NCBI GenBank assembly: GCA_030533445.1
Contig: CM060065.1
Location: forward strand, 8,078,474 to 8,142,473
DNA length: 64,000 bases
Reading direction: 5' to 3'
Source: Cyprinodon diabolis
Lineage: Eukaryota > Chordata > Actinopteri > Cyprinodontiformes > Cyprinodontidae
Shown: positions 1 to 11,999 of the stretch, one piece after another
Position numbering within the stretch: position 1 is the stretch's first letter
Layout: every line of letters starts with the position of its first letter
Translations under genes and position numbers: made by a program
The notes under the pieces: generated by a model
Database searches by the model: none
Seen by the model: only the letters and a program-made list of their open reading frames with translations
What the model was told of the DNA's origin: nothing

Positions 1-96
1 GCCTACATCAGCTGTTTGCGAGATTCCTATTGACTTTTTGTCTGCTTTTCCTTTTTAAATATGTTTTCCAAAACAATTGATAAAATATTTCCTCAC

Positions 97-645
97 CTGA
101 GGGACGGAGAGCAAAGCACTCATTGCCCATGCTATCATCAGCATGATCCTGTTCCTCTTCGGAGCCATGCTTGTCAACAGAGGGTTGAGGATCGCCGACT
201 GTCTGTCCAGGCTTATCACCACCGTGACAAAAGCACACGAGTACATGGCCTGCAGCTTGAGGAACATCAGAAACCTACACGCCAGGTCTCCAGCAAGCCA
301 CTGGACAGTGATGTTCCACACAGCATCCACCGGCATCACAATAAATGTCACCAAGAGATCCGCTGCTGTCAAGTTGACGATCAGAACGCGTACGTGTGAT
401 TTGCGTCTCTGGCCGCTGGCTGCCCAGAGAACAGCCAGATTGCAGAGAGTAGATATGCCACACAGGGTGAAGGTAATGATCACTCTGACTTTCGCTGCTG
501 TGGAAAAAGTAGGCAGCTGTGGGGTCCTGTCCACTGCTGTCCAGTTGCAGTGAGAAGCCAGCAGGTCACTGCTGGAATTGAGGTCAGATCCTGAACTTTG
601 CTGATGCATTACGCCCGGAGGAGGAAAGCAGGAAGAGACGTTCAT
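97..645 (-). CDS. gnrhr: Gonadotropin-releasing hormone receptor, first coding exon (partial gene)
   Basis: This exon encodes the first 183 residues of a class A GPCR of the GnRH receptor family, a Gq-coupled plasma-membrane receptor of pituitary and brain. Seen: start ATG at 645, three N-glycosylation sequons in the extracellular N-terminus (NVS, NSS, NWT), TM1 at about residues 54-76, TM2 with NLTAADLLV followed by MPVDAVWNIT, and TM3 ending in LDRQSAILNPL. DRQ in place of the usual DRY is typical of GnRH receptors. TM4 ends at LLSVPQ, where the frame meets a good donor (CAG|GTGAGG, intron from 96) in phase 0; GnRH receptors are usually split here. The remaining exons lie beyond the left edge. 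Continued reading past the donor gives a stop after 13 unrelated residues. Teleosts keep several paralogues; I cannot assign the subtype. Confidence 0.93.
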
Positions 646-2119
646 TTTGCGACTCTCAGCATGGAGTCAGCATTTCGTTTGGAAACAAAGAGGCTTGTTT
701 TGCCGAAGGGAGAGAAAGCAAACATATACACACATCATATTCATGAAGTTAAAGCCAACAATTTATCTGCATTGATTTGCATTTCAAGACTAGAAATTAG
801 ATAAGCTGTGTGAGAAACAGAGGCTGCCAGGGATGGAGCAGTCTGCTGAGGAGGACCCACCTTTGATGCTCGGCGATGTGGAAAAACACTTGGTGCTAAC
901 AAATCGCATTAGGAGGAGATCTGAAGTATTGAACTTTCAGCACCTCCCTTAGCAACACCTACAAACTTATCAGGATAAGTGGGCAGCACAGCACTTTTAG
1001 CAAGAAATTTGTCTCGACAGCTTTAACAAAAGGTTGCTGCTTATATTTTTTATCACAAAAACTGGGAACAGCTACAAATGTACTGGCCCCTCAGCTCCAA
1101 TCCCTACCAGTCCCTGCCCTCACCTCAAAAAAGATTAAAGGCTCAGTATAAATAATGAGGAATCATTCTTGTCTTTTGTTTGTTAGGTTTATTGGAGTAT
1201 GCTTCTCTTTAAATATTGTTTAGCCAAACAATGTCCAGTTGATTTTTCTATAAACAACTGAAAAAATAACCTTAGAGCATTCTAAGTGAGAGCAAACCTT
1301 TAATATTCAGATATATCTCGCCTTGAATGGGGAAAAAAACACAATGTTTCATTGCTTTTTGTATTTGTTTGTTTTTCATTGTTTTTTAGTAGAATCTAAA
1401 TAAAATAACAGTTAAACGTACATTGGCTTCCAATTTCCACTAGGCTTGACTACATATTTAAAAATAGTGGTACTTTTTTCATGCTGGTATATGGCTCACT
1501 GCAACAATCTATCAGGAGGGACATCCACTGAGAAGGGACACTTGGTTTATATTATTGGTGTGCTGAAAATGGACTTAATGTAACCTACAACTAGCAGGTA
1601 TTAAACACTAAAAATATTAGCATCAAGGCTACATAAGGCTGAGCTGATTCAGAGTTCTTAATTTAGCCTAAATAAATAGATTTATCAGGTTTTTAAAGGA
1701 AGTTGGAATGGCTTTTAACATCCCTTAATCAAAATTTTGATCAAATCTGAGCTAAACATGGATTCATTTTAAAAGATTATATTTTTAATAAGTACAGAAT
1801 TATGTCTAATAAAATCAATAAATTCTCACCACATAGATAAATCCCTATAATTATTAGGCTTAATCAACTTTAAGCTGCACAAACCACTATCATTTGTAAC
1901 ACAGTTTTATGGATTTAGATTTGTGTCAAGTTATTCTAATTTACTTCTCGTTCTGAAACCAACGATTAATAAGCAAAACATTGACAGGAAAAAAATATGA
2001 TCCTAAATGTACACATGAAATAATGAGAAATACTAATGTCACCAAACTCACATGGGTCCTGAGGAGCTGGGAATGTTTCCAAACTGTAGATAGAAAATAA
2101 AAATGTAAATGAAATCCAC
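646..2119. other. AT-rich upstream region of gnrhr, no gene seen
   Basis: No coding or RNA gene is visible. The first few hundred bases are presumably 5' UTR and promoter of the GnRH receptor gene on the minus strand, but I see no convincing TATA element or further exon. Confidence 0.5.
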
Positions 2120-2350
2120 AGTGGATGCTGCTCCGGACGCGTCCAATCAGAATCCTCCGCACAGAGAGTCCCACGGAGATGTTTCCCCACGCAGATGCCT
2201 CCCCGTGCTCTCTGTTGTCCGCATTTGATCACCTTCCGTCGTGCGCGTGTCAGAGGCTTTCAGTGAGCGCGCGCTCGGGTTTGTCAATCATCGATCAGTT
2301 CAGCTCAGCTCGAGCTCCGCTGCGAAGTTTCTCATTATAACCACGCTTGT
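2120..2350. promoter_or_regulatory. CpG-rich patch with CCAAT motif
   Basis: The sequence changes abruptly from AT-rich to CpG-rich (GGACGCGTCC, GTGCGCGTGTC, GAGCGCGCGC) and carries a CCAATCAG motif near 2145. It resembles a vertebrate promoter or first-exon CpG cluster. Its position about 1.5 kb upstream of the gnrhr start would suit an upstream non-coding first exon or promoter, but no splice pair links them and orientation is unknown. Confidence 0.3.
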
Positions 2351-2574
2351 AATTAGACTCGCAGCTTCAATCAGTATCTCTGCCCCTCAGACTGAGCCAG
2401 AGGAGCCTCCATGCTGTTGGTTTGTAGACTGACTTCTGATTTGATGTCAATCCTGATCATTTTTAGGGGGAAAATAGACGTTAAGGTACGGAATAGGATT
2501 AGGGCCATTGAAAAAATAAAAAGTTAACTGATTGTTTTATTTTATTTCATTATAATACGAGAAAAAAAGTCAGA

Positions 2575-3150
2575 ATTATGATTTTTCTTTCCTCAGAATT
2601 CACACTTTAATCCCAGAATTCTGACTTTAATCTAAGAATTTTGACTTCAATCTTAGAATTCTTACTTTTATCTTTAAATTCTGACTTTAATCTCAGAATT
2701 CTAAATTGAATCTCAGAATTCTGATTTTTCTTTCCAGAATTCTGACTTTTATCTCAGAATTCTGACTTTAATCTCAGAATTCTGACTTTTTTCTCAGAAT
2801 TCTGTCTTTAATCTCAGAATTCTGACTTTAATCTCAGAATTCTGATTTTATTTGTTCTTAGAATTCTGACTTTAATCTCAGAATTCTGACTTTAATCTCA
2901 GAATTCGGATCCCCCCCCTGCCCCCCCCCCATAATTCTGAGTTTAATCTCAGAATTCTGAGTTTAATCCCAGAATTCTGACTTTTTTCTCAGAATTCTGA
3001 CTTTAATCTTAGAATTCTTACTTTTATCTTTGAATTCTGACTTTAATCTCAGAATTCTGACTTTAGTCTCAGAATTCGGATCCCCCCCCCCTCAGAATTC
3101 TGAGATTAAACTCAGAATTCTGAGTTTAATCTCAGAATTCGACTAAATTC
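2575..3150. repeat. 20-bp minisatellite (AGAATTCTGACTTTAATCTC)n
   Basis: About 28 imperfect copies of a 20-bp unit follow one another, each containing the palindrome AGAATTCT (an EcoRI site per unit). Two C-rich interruptions occur near 2910-2930 and 3081-3091, and after the second the unit orientation flips (GAATTCTGAGATTAAACTC). A short outlying patch of the same unit in inverted orientation lies at 3403-3450. Confidence 0.9.
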
Positions 3151-3459
3151 TGACAGCTAACAAACATGTTAGCATCAAGCTATAGGAATCTCTGTTTTCG
3201 AGATTAGCTCTCTTGTTTTAATCACTTTCTGCTCTTCCATTAATTAAACAGCATCACCAGGGACCCCACGGGCACGTAAAAAGTTGCCTGTGTAATTTTC
3301 CACCAATGTGTTTCTGGCCCTTCCAAACAACTCAATCTTTGTCAGTGAAGCTGAGTGCTCCCACAGCTCTTCCTTCATGATGCCCATCTACATTAAGATC
3401 CAAAATTCTGAGATTAAAGTCAGAATTCTGAGATTAAACTCAAAATTATGATCTTTTTT

Positions 3460-4300
3460 TCCCATTTTAAACTGAAATTAAATTTTACATTTTATTTCTG
3501 AAATAATTTTCTGTATTAGGGTTCTTTGTTAAAAAACTATTTCATTATAAAAATTGTAAGGATTTCTGAAAGGGTGTGAAGGTTGCATCAGGTCTCAAAA
3601 AGTATCAAATAATTTATTTTAACTCCATCTGAAATACCTCATCACCCAAACAAACTCATCTTATGTTTAAAAGCAATACATGGTAATAAAGCATTTCTCG
3701 CTCTATCAGGGAAACAAAGGCTGTAGTTCAGCAAATAATAATTTAGTCTTTATCTTTAGCTTTTCAGCATGAACAAAAAGTAAGGGTTTTACTTTTATTA
3801 CTCTAGTTGCAAATTCTCATTCTGAGAATTTTTAGGTGTTTTTACAACTTCCTATGTGGGTTATATTTGACTGAGTTTGGGTGTGAAAAGTCAATTAGAC
3901 GCTTTGTTTGAGCTTTACTTAGAGATGATCACTTTGATGAGTTAAAGGGTGGGAGAAAAAGATCCCTGAGCAACATTCTTATAAAAAGTAAAATGTTTCA
4001 AACAATAAATTTTGCTGCTGGTTAACAAGAATGTAGAGATTACCCATCCTCTATGATATAAAAACAAAGAACTGTCCAGTTGGAACAGCCAATCTGTCAG
4101 GCTGGGTGGAGGTTTATGAGGACCCAAATGCAGAGATGAGTTTGCAGATTTAACCCTGACACAATGTATCAACTTCTAACCATCTTATCTAAATCATTCG
4201 AACGGATAAAGAGACTTATTTTAGTTGAAAAATAGTGGAAAAACAACTGAGCTTAATATAGATATGAGTGGAACCTCTACCACAAAGCAAGAAGCACCTG
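3460..4300. other. AT-rich, no gene; possible interspersed repeat at about 4090-4165
   Basis: No gene is seen. Around 4090-4165 the sequence CAGGCTGGGTGGAGGTTT, with 'gaggacccaaatgcagag' just after it, is the reverse complement of a similar stretch near 9105-9150, so both are probably ends of the same unclassified interspersed repeat. Confidence 0.35.
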
Positions 4301-4304
4301 TTCC

Positions 4305-4440
4305 ATCCATTCATTCATCCATCCATTTTCTATCACACTTATCCCAGCTGGGGTGGTGAGGGGTGCTGGTGCCTATCTCCAGCTGTCTATGAGCAAGAGG
4401 CGGGGTTCACCCTGGACATACTTTAAGACAGGGGTGCCCA
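4305..4440 (-). repeat. SINE-type 3' tail with ATCC-rich end
   Basis: The stretch begins with CCATCCATTCATTCATCC and continues with a reverse-complement form of a fish repeat tail (…GATAGGCACCAGC…) that recurs in plus orientation at 25870-26000. It is the tail of a tRNA-derived SINE or an associated LINE, truncated on its right side. Confidence 0.5.
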
Positions 4441-4443
4441 ACC

Positions 4444-5110
4444 AGTCGATCGTGGGCGGAGTTTCAGTCGATCGCGAGAAGTTTTACAATGTAGACCTAT
4501 TTATGGCTATGACACAAAAAAATAAAGTTTTAAAAAACACTAATCAAATCATTGATCTCGATAGGCCAAAGTGTATTTTCATAATAATAAAATGAAAAAT
4601 AAAAAGTATGCAGGGAGCCTTTTTTTATGCATGCTGATTGCTGGGCATGGTTTGCCACGGTTGCTAGGTTGTTACCAGGAACTCTAAAGCGCGAAGAGGA
4701 ATCTGCAGAGATAATGACATCTATCACAACTGATGGTGCTCCATCTATGGTTTTGCGCACTGCTGGATTCGTTGCTCTGTTCAAGCTGTCTGAAACTTTT
4801 CCGGATTTTTGGAGCTACCGCTGCATCAGTCATCAAGAACAGCCCTGAGGCAATATTTTAAATATGAAGCATGTCATGGAGGTTGCGATGAAGATCGCTT
4901 GCTCTGTTCGGGAAATGTTGGGAGAAATGGTGAATTTTCAGGGCTTGTTCCAGGGTGTGTGCCGAACGTGTCCCAACAGCTGCTTGGGGGACCTGGGTTT
5001 GAATCCTGGTAGTGTCAGAAAGGGCATCCACTGTGAAAACTTCTGCAAAGTCAATGAGGAAATTATAATTCCTTGCTGTTGTCTTCAATTCCTGTTGGCC
5101 TTATGTCTAT
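4444..5110 (+). pseudogene. Relic hAT DNA transposon with transposase fragment
   Basis: The left end CAGGGGTGCCCAACC is a typical hAT terminal repeat. Inside, frame fragments at about 4725-4850 (ITTDGAPSM, AGFVALFKLSE, FPDFWSYRCISHQEQ) and 4864-4950 (MKHVMEVAMKIACSVRE) resemble the central part of vertebrate hAT transposases of the GTF2IRD2/ZBED5-like type, where TDGAPSM and the CIIHQE-like motif are recognisable. The two fragments are separated by a stop (CCCTGA at 4845-4848) and a frame change, so no functional transposase remains. The right end was not identified. Confidence 0.6.
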
Positions 5111-5116
5111 CCCTTT

Positions 5117-5347
5117 CTGGGGTGAGTGGTGGCCTAGTGGTTAGGGCTTAGAATCCTGAGTTTGTGAGTCTGATCCCCCACTCCCACAGACTACCACTCT
5201 GGGTCCCTGTGCAAGACTCTTAACCCCACACTGCTCCCCGAGGTGCCCCACAATGGCAGCCCACTGCTCCCCAAAGCGATGGGTTGCAGTGAATTAATTT
5301 TGTTGCTCTGTACTTGTGACAGTGTAATGACAATAAAATTGAATTAT
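5117..5347 (+). repeat. tRNA-derived SINE
   Basis: The head has a Pol III A box (TGGCCTAGTGGTTAG) and a degenerate B box (GAGTCTGATCCCC), followed by a tRNA-unrelated body shared with 36010-36236 (minus strand) and a tail AATAAAATTGAATTA. The two copies share the 'cccacactgctcccc' and 'gcccactgctccccaa' segments. Confidence 0.8.
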
Positions 5348-8300
5348 ATATTTTTTTAATATTATATATTATTTTCTCTTTATCATTTTCATTTCTTTCT
5401 GTGTGTCCAGTGGATCTGAAATTGTCTAACATTTTTTTTAAAGACACATGAGCATTATAATGAATATCTTCCCTCCCAGTGTCCCTATAGTCTGGGGTTC
5501 CTTTAGATGTTTAAGGCTTTGGTTGCCTTTATGTTGGAGCAGGGCGAGTCTGTGGCCATTCACACCTGCTATTGAGCCTATTCTCCTTCTAAAGAAGCCT
5601 AATAAACCATTTTATGCAAGCATACCCATGCATGTATATCACAGGTGTTTGGCTCCAACTATCCACGGGTACACACTAATCCTAAATACTAGGCTTTATA
5701 CATACTGCAGCTATATACAACTCTGAACAATATTGTGTAATCATAATAGGGTTTGCTTTATGGATTTATGTATTAGTTGAGTTTCTATAAGATGATTGCT
5801 CTTGTTCTGGGTAGTTTGTCATGTTTTATTTTGTCCTCTCTTTTCTTTCCCTCTTGTTCCATGGAGAGGTACAGATCCAGACTTCTAGGGGCTACTGTAT
5901 ATTTTCTGTGTTGTTTGTTTTTGATTGAAGTTGATTAGAAGAGCAGTCGTGTATCCAGCTGGGATTATTTTCTGTATTTGGTCCAGCATGGATTAGAGAA
6001 TATTCACCATAAATTTAAACATACATTTAAGATACTAGTAAAAATGTATCTCATCAATTAGACATGGCAAAAACATGTAAATATCTAGATATATAACTTA
6101 AATAAAAGCCAAATTATGGGACATCTGTCTCTGTGATTAGCATATGTAGACATCTGACCAAAGCTACAGCCATGCTACAAGCATGTTGCAGTTTTCACTT
6201 CTAGTATTTTTTCCTTCGGCTGTTTGTTTCACATGTTCAGTTCTATTTGCGCTATAATCTCCTGTGACTGAGGCTGTCTCTAAACAGCAAGAAGTGCTGG
6301 GAAACCGTTGCTTCATAACTCATTATACAAAACCAGGCAAAATCTGATACTAGAGCAATATTTTGTTTCGCCTTACAAAAATAGACAATACAATTGCAAG
6401 AGATTCGGAAGAAGAAAACAAGAGTTTCATGCTGGTGGTTAAGCAATGGAAACAAACAAAATATGTTATTTTCATGTGTATTTAAAGATGTTATTGGCAG
6501 GAGAAATCTAATTAGAAACGCAAGTTTTAGTTGTAACAATCTATGAATATATGAGAGAAATAAGGTAACTGTTACCCACAGTGTATATTTCTGAACAGTT
6601 TTTGAAAATATAAGCTTTTTATCTACCTATTTACAGAACCAGGAGCCAGTGAAACATAATACAAATGTATGGATGGCAAAATCAGCTTATAAGAGGAACT
6701 TGGTTTATTATTATTAAACAGAAATGAGAAGAGGAGAGAATTAGGAGAAAATCTGAGCCTTTCCTCATGAATCCATTGGGTTTTACCACAGCATTTATTG
6801 TGGCAATTAAGAGAGGGAACATAATTGCATATTAAACAGAGTGTGCAGACCATACCTAAAAAAAAAAAAAAAAACACATTTTGTTTGCTTTGCAAGAGGC
6901 ACAGATACTCCATCTGCAGCTGAGGCACAGAAATAAAGCATCATATGTTTACTAAGTCCTGGGAGATTTAACAGAGAAGAGGCAGCGTCTTTATAGGATT
7001 TCCCATTGTCCTGTAAAATAAACACATTTTATTGTCTTAAGGTAGAAAAGTAGAAAAGCCTCATGTTTTATCTTGATTACATTATGCTCCTTTAGCTTCA
7101 GTGTGATATGTGTTCTGAAAGTAGAACTGGAACAAGGTTCTCCTGTAGCAAATGTGTTTTTTTTTTTTTTTTTTTTTTTTAAACAAGCAACAAGAATGTG
7201 TTAGTTTGTAAATACCAAAAATAGGTCAGGAAATAAAACTGCTTTTGATAAATGTATATATTTATTCAAGTACAGGACAATGAATCGTACTTGGATAGAG
7301 AGCAATACCAACATCTCTTTACAACCATGAACCTTGTATACGCTGTAAAGAAGCAGCCATTACACTCAAATGAGATGAAAGCAAAAGCTTTCAATAAATA
7401 TTATTTATTGATAAATTGCATATTTAACATTGTTTCAGTAATATAATGAAATATTTGTAAAAGATGCAGCAATACTCATTACAATAAAATATAATTAAAA
7501 AGTTCATTAATTTCAGTAGCTTTATTTATTATAAAATACATTATATAGGTTAATTTCACATCTACTTTTTACAACATTGGTGAAATTTATCTGAATGATT
7601 TCCCAGTATAAGCTACTAAAACAATATATTGTTAGATTAAAATATTAGATCAGATTAATAATTCAAGAAACACTTGGAAACAAGTGGAAATCAAACGGTC
7701 AACCAAACTAACATAATTCACGAGATGGTGTCTTACTATTTTTTTAATAATTATATTACAAATGTGAAAAATATAAACCTAAAAGAAAAATTGAATCTTT
7801 GTTTTAGGTGTTTTATTGTTATGATGTATTGCATATCCAATGTATACAAATTGCTAGCTAAATCATGGACCAACCCCCTGTGATGTCTCCAAGGTACTGC
7901 AACATGTTGGCGCCCTTACCAAAAATATAAAACAAAGTGTCCTTTTTATATTTTTCACATTTGTAATATAATTACTGATAATAGTAAAACACAATGTGTG
8001 GAATTAAGTTTGTTTGGTTGAACATTTCATTTCCCCTCTAAAGGGTATAACTTTCAAAAGGTACTTTCATCTGAAAAACAAAGCTCACTGGAACAGATAT
8101 TTAAATGTATCCAATATTACTTGGTACTTATATTAATGCTTGGACTCCTCTTCTGCTCATCAGGGACCAAATCAGCATAGCATAGTTGTTAAAAAAAAAT
8201 GCCCAAAGTGTTCAAAGGCCAACAGAAAGATTAAGTTCCTTCAGCAAGTCCTAGTATCCTGGGTGTTCTCCAGGAAGGTGTCCAAGGGACCTCTATAAAG

Positions 8301-9467
8301 AACCAGCAGACAGGCGGACAGACAGACAGACAAATCCAATAATATCTACATATATATTTAGAATCTAACCTTTTGAACCTATTGAAATGTATATCCTTGA
8401 CTCAACAATCATACAAATTCCATCTTTCTCTTTTACAGACACCAGTTAGATCAAACAACATAGATCTTTTCACACAGCAAGTCTCAGATTAGTCTCCAGA
8501 GGAAGGACAGGGAGAGGTCATCTGTCGTTAGAAAGGCTGCTGCTTTGATCCATGGCGTTTCACATCAAGGTGTTCTTGAACTAAACACTCAAGTCCACTT
8601 TAACTGTGATTAGTTCACTGGCCTGTGTGTCTCTGAAGAAGAAACAGACTTTGTTATACAGGGTTACGGTATTAGTACACCGATGTCTTTGTTTTTTGTC
8701 CTGTTTTAGAAAATTCAGTTCAGTTTATCTATATAATGAATTAAAGGACATCTTGTTATGGGCCTTCCCATTTGGGACTATGAGTTTATTTTCCATTATA
8801 TTCAAGTTGTCTTTAGTTACTCTCTGTTGCCCCCTTGTGCTTCTTTCCTTTCCCCTTGGCTTCCTTCTAGTTACTTCCACTCACACCTGCTCCATATTAA
8901 GCTTATTTGCCCATACTTTGTTCTGTTACCCTTATATTCTCCACCTCTGCAGTCACTCAGGACTGGTTCCATGTTTTTGTTGTTTGCTTCTTCCCCATCT
9001 TTGGCTCCCCACATGAGTTTCCCTTGATGTTTTCTGTTCATTTGTTCCTTCTTATTTTTGGATTTAGCCTCAGTTACTCATTAAATCTACAAGATTCAGC
9101 TCAGCCTTCTGACCTCTGCATTTGGGTCCTCAAAAACCTCCACCCCACCGTGACACATCTAAACCTAACCATTAAAGTCCTACTTTATCATTTGAAGGCA
9201 ATGATAGCAAAATTAATACCCTCTGAACTAAAAACTTTCAGTGAAAGGAGCAACACTAAGTAAAGCGTAATTATGAAGAAAAATACCAGTTTTTCAACAT
9301 GGAAAAATAAAATATCTAAAAACTGTACTGTACATTTTTTTTAATTGATCTTATATTGTGAACGATACAGGTAATATTGTTAAGTGCAACCTGTAGCCAC
9401 CACTAGTCCACTAGTTAGTAGATTATATAGAGTCCATTTCTATTTTAATCACACAGTATTTTCAGGG
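5348..9467. other. Long AT-rich intergenic stretch, no gene supported
   Basis: No coding gene is supported. Homopolymers occur at 6855-6873 (A) and 7159-7182 (T), and a GACA-rich microsatellite at 8310-8332. Around 8880-9150 an interspersed repeat ends in 'ctccaccccaccgtgaca', matching in reverse the patch at 4090-4165. Open frames in the 8.6-9.2 kb block are low-complexity Leu/Ser/Phe translations of this pyrimidine-rich repeat. Confidence 0.5.
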
Positions 9468-9892
9468 CCCAAACGTCCACCCTAAACCCTAAATCTCTCT
9501 ATCACTATAAGGAGCGGAGACTATATAGGGGACTTTATACTGAACTCAGTTAACTGACCTTTCAGACATATGATCACTGGTTTTCACTCCCTGTTGGTCA
9601 CATGACATTGCCTCCACACATGGTACCTGTTCCGTCTTTGTTATTAGTTGCCGCTGTTGGGTAGTGACAGCCTAAGGCGACAGCGGGCCGCTGTGACAGC
9701 AAATCCCATGATATATCTCCAGGATATATCTGCTCATCTATTGACCATGGATGATTACTACTTTTGCAGGTGCATTGTGGGAAATTCCACTACTTTGTCA
9801 TCCACTAGACGTTTGGACGCTCATTTAAATGGGGTAACAACAATATAGTGCCCTATATAGAGCTGATTAGGGTGGATATTCAGACACAGCCA
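9468..9892. mobile_element. Non-autonomous TIR element, copy 1
   Basis: This block shares most of its length with 37211-38352: 'gttggtcacatgac', 'acaaatcccat', 'ctgctcatct', 'gtgcattgtgggaaatt' and 'acacagcc'. The ends look like diverged inverted repeats (GTCCACCCTAA at the left, TTAGGGTGGATATTCAG at the right). It contains no coding sequence. Confidence 0.55.
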
Positions 9893-10411
9893 GGGTGTTC
9901 TGTATGCCTCAGTGTTTTTTTTAAATGTTAGAGATCAAAAACTAATGGTTACATAACAATTAGAAATGCAACAAATGTCATAGTAGTAGAGGAGTTCAAG
10001 TCAGGGTTGGGTTATAAAACAATATTCAAAGCTTTGAACATAGCAAAGTTCCATCCATAATATGAACATGGGTGAAGAACAACCTGAAACTTACCAATAG
10101 CCTATGCTGACGGGCTGGATAATAATTAAATGTTGTAAATTATGTTATTTTATTAAATAACTTTGGGACTCTCATATGTTTTATGTGAACAAATGCTCCA
10201 CTGGCTCTGGGGTTGGGACAACAAATGAAAGGATGGATAATGCTGAAATCATGGTCAAAGAGAAACAAGCTGTTTGCTTAGGCTATGTCATAAAGGTGAG
10301 ACCCATGTAGGAAACGCTGCTCAGATTGACCAACAATATGGTTTATTAAACAAACATTGTTCTATGCTTATGCCTCTTTTGTGTCCCTAATGAGAGTCAA
10401 CATTTGAATCA

Positions 10412-10700
10412 TTAAAGGGGTCATAGAATGATTCTATAGGGTATTTGGTGCTGGTCCTTAAGGTCTCTGAATAAGGTGTGTAACATTGGTTGGGCTGAAA
10501 ATGTCATATTTGCTGTTCTATGAGCCCTAATGCAAGCCTGGTTAAAAGCCCTAGAATGAAACGACAGGTTTCTTTCTTTTATGGTATGCTCATGAATATT
10601 TACATGAGCTGTGCGCTGATTGGTCGGTTTACAATGAGCGAAGCTGCTGTGCAAAGACGCATCATAGCAAGAAGCACTCACTCACTGAAACATCGAAATT
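10412..10700. mobile_element. Probable TTAA-type MITE fragment
   Basis: It starts with TTAAAGGGGTCATAGAATG, a pattern typical of TTAA-flanked vertebrate MITEs. The matching right terminus is not visible; the sequence passes into another repeat-like segment at about 10715 (AGGGTGACCAGCATCC). Confidence 0.35.
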
Positions 10701-11118
10701 GTTGATATGGTAGGGTGACCAGCATCCTCTTTTTCGCGGACATGTCCTACTTTTCATACCTAAAAATCGTCCGTGATTTTGGTCAACTACAGTGCAGCAC
10801 ATAGTTGAAACACACCGGGCACACGAACTGAGCCGTCAGCTCTGGGGCTGGTCCAGGGACCGCGGCGGACGGGGACAGGGAGTCACCAAGGAGCGACCGA
10901 ACCCGACCCGGTGACGGTAGCCTGGACACAGGCAGTCCCCTGCTTCCCCCGTCCTCCGGATGAGGAGGGGTGGCTCATGGCTCTCTGCTGAGGTCCGGTC
11001 CAGTGGGCAGCCCAGCAGTCGACACTTCATAACACACACACACACAAACCCTTGTGCTAGTAAATTTTGGGGCATGACAAAAGTACAGGCCAGAACCAAT
11101 TAAGGCAACATCCCTAGA

Positions 11119-11196
11119 TAGAAAAAATAACGGGTATATTTATTATCTTAAGTCTACATGTAATCTATACCTAGCTAAAAGTTATACACTGTAGCT
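11119..11196 (-). mobile_element. Fragment of TTAA-flanked element family
   Basis: The end CACTGTAGCT followed by TTAA (11197-11200) is the same terminus as at 61839 and, in reverse, at 28623. The inner part ('taacgggtatatttattatc') matches the middle of the 28.6-29.1 kb copy. Most of the element has been deleted. Confidence 0.75.
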
Positions 11197-11398
11197 TTAA
11201 TGACATTGAGGAAATATTACATGAGAAAGAGTACTCTAGAAGAACTTGTATTGCCATTTACGGAATGCTAGAAAATGGCAGTGAAAACCCAATCAACAGT
11301 GTATGTCTGTGTAAATTCTCAGTTATTCCAGTCATGGCAGGCCTAGATTGGAAGCACAGGCATGGTGCATTACAATTTCGGAACGATACCCTCATATT

Positions 11399-11965
11399 CA
11401 GTGATGGGAGTAACGGCGTTGAAAGTAACGGCGTTACTAACGCTATTACCTTTGTTAGTAACGAGTAATCTAACTAATTACTTTAACTGTAAATATAACA
11501 CAATTACCATTGCCGACACCCCGTTACTGCGCGTTACTCAGGTCGCACAATGAACCTTTGTTCATGATAGGACTTGTGCGCACCTTTTCATGATAGAGGG
11601 GAGGATGAGATTGGCTGATGTATAGTGAGATTCCATCTGTCAGTTGGGTAGGTGGGTGTTTCCGCTGGCGGGTGTTTACATAGAGCGCACACAGAGAGAT
11701 GGAGAGTGAGGATGACTCCAGCAGCAAAACTGCGTTTTCAAGTTGGAAATACCCGTGTGACGTCAATCTGCATTTCCCCATCAGATACGGTTTCCCCTGC
11801 ATCTCCGCACAGCGTAGGCGGCACGATTCACCGCGCAAGTGACAGGAAACGCGCATGATCGCTAAAGGCGCGTAACAGCCGCCCTTTGCTCGCACCACAG
11901 GGGAACTGCGGAGAATGTGAACAATCCAATGCTAGCTTATATGGAGAAAGGGAGAAATCGGTATG
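11399..11965 (+). mobile_element. Truncated hAT element with decayed transposase start
   Basis: The left terminus CAGTGATGGGAGTAACGG and the following sequence match the complete element at 46955-48038. A reading frame from ATG 11699 ([18 protein letters not shown]) corresponds to the one at 47256 but hits a stop after 47 codons. The right half is missing; sequence homology ends shortly before the 62-bp array. Confidence 0.8.
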
Positions 11966-11999
11966 GATGGATACATGAGTATAGGTAATGCAGCCTGAT

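Noticed and set aside
8606..9263. Overlapping plus-strand frames of 89-136 codons.
   Set aside because: Low-complexity Leu/Phe/Ser translations of a pyrimidine-rich repeat, with no motif or splice support.
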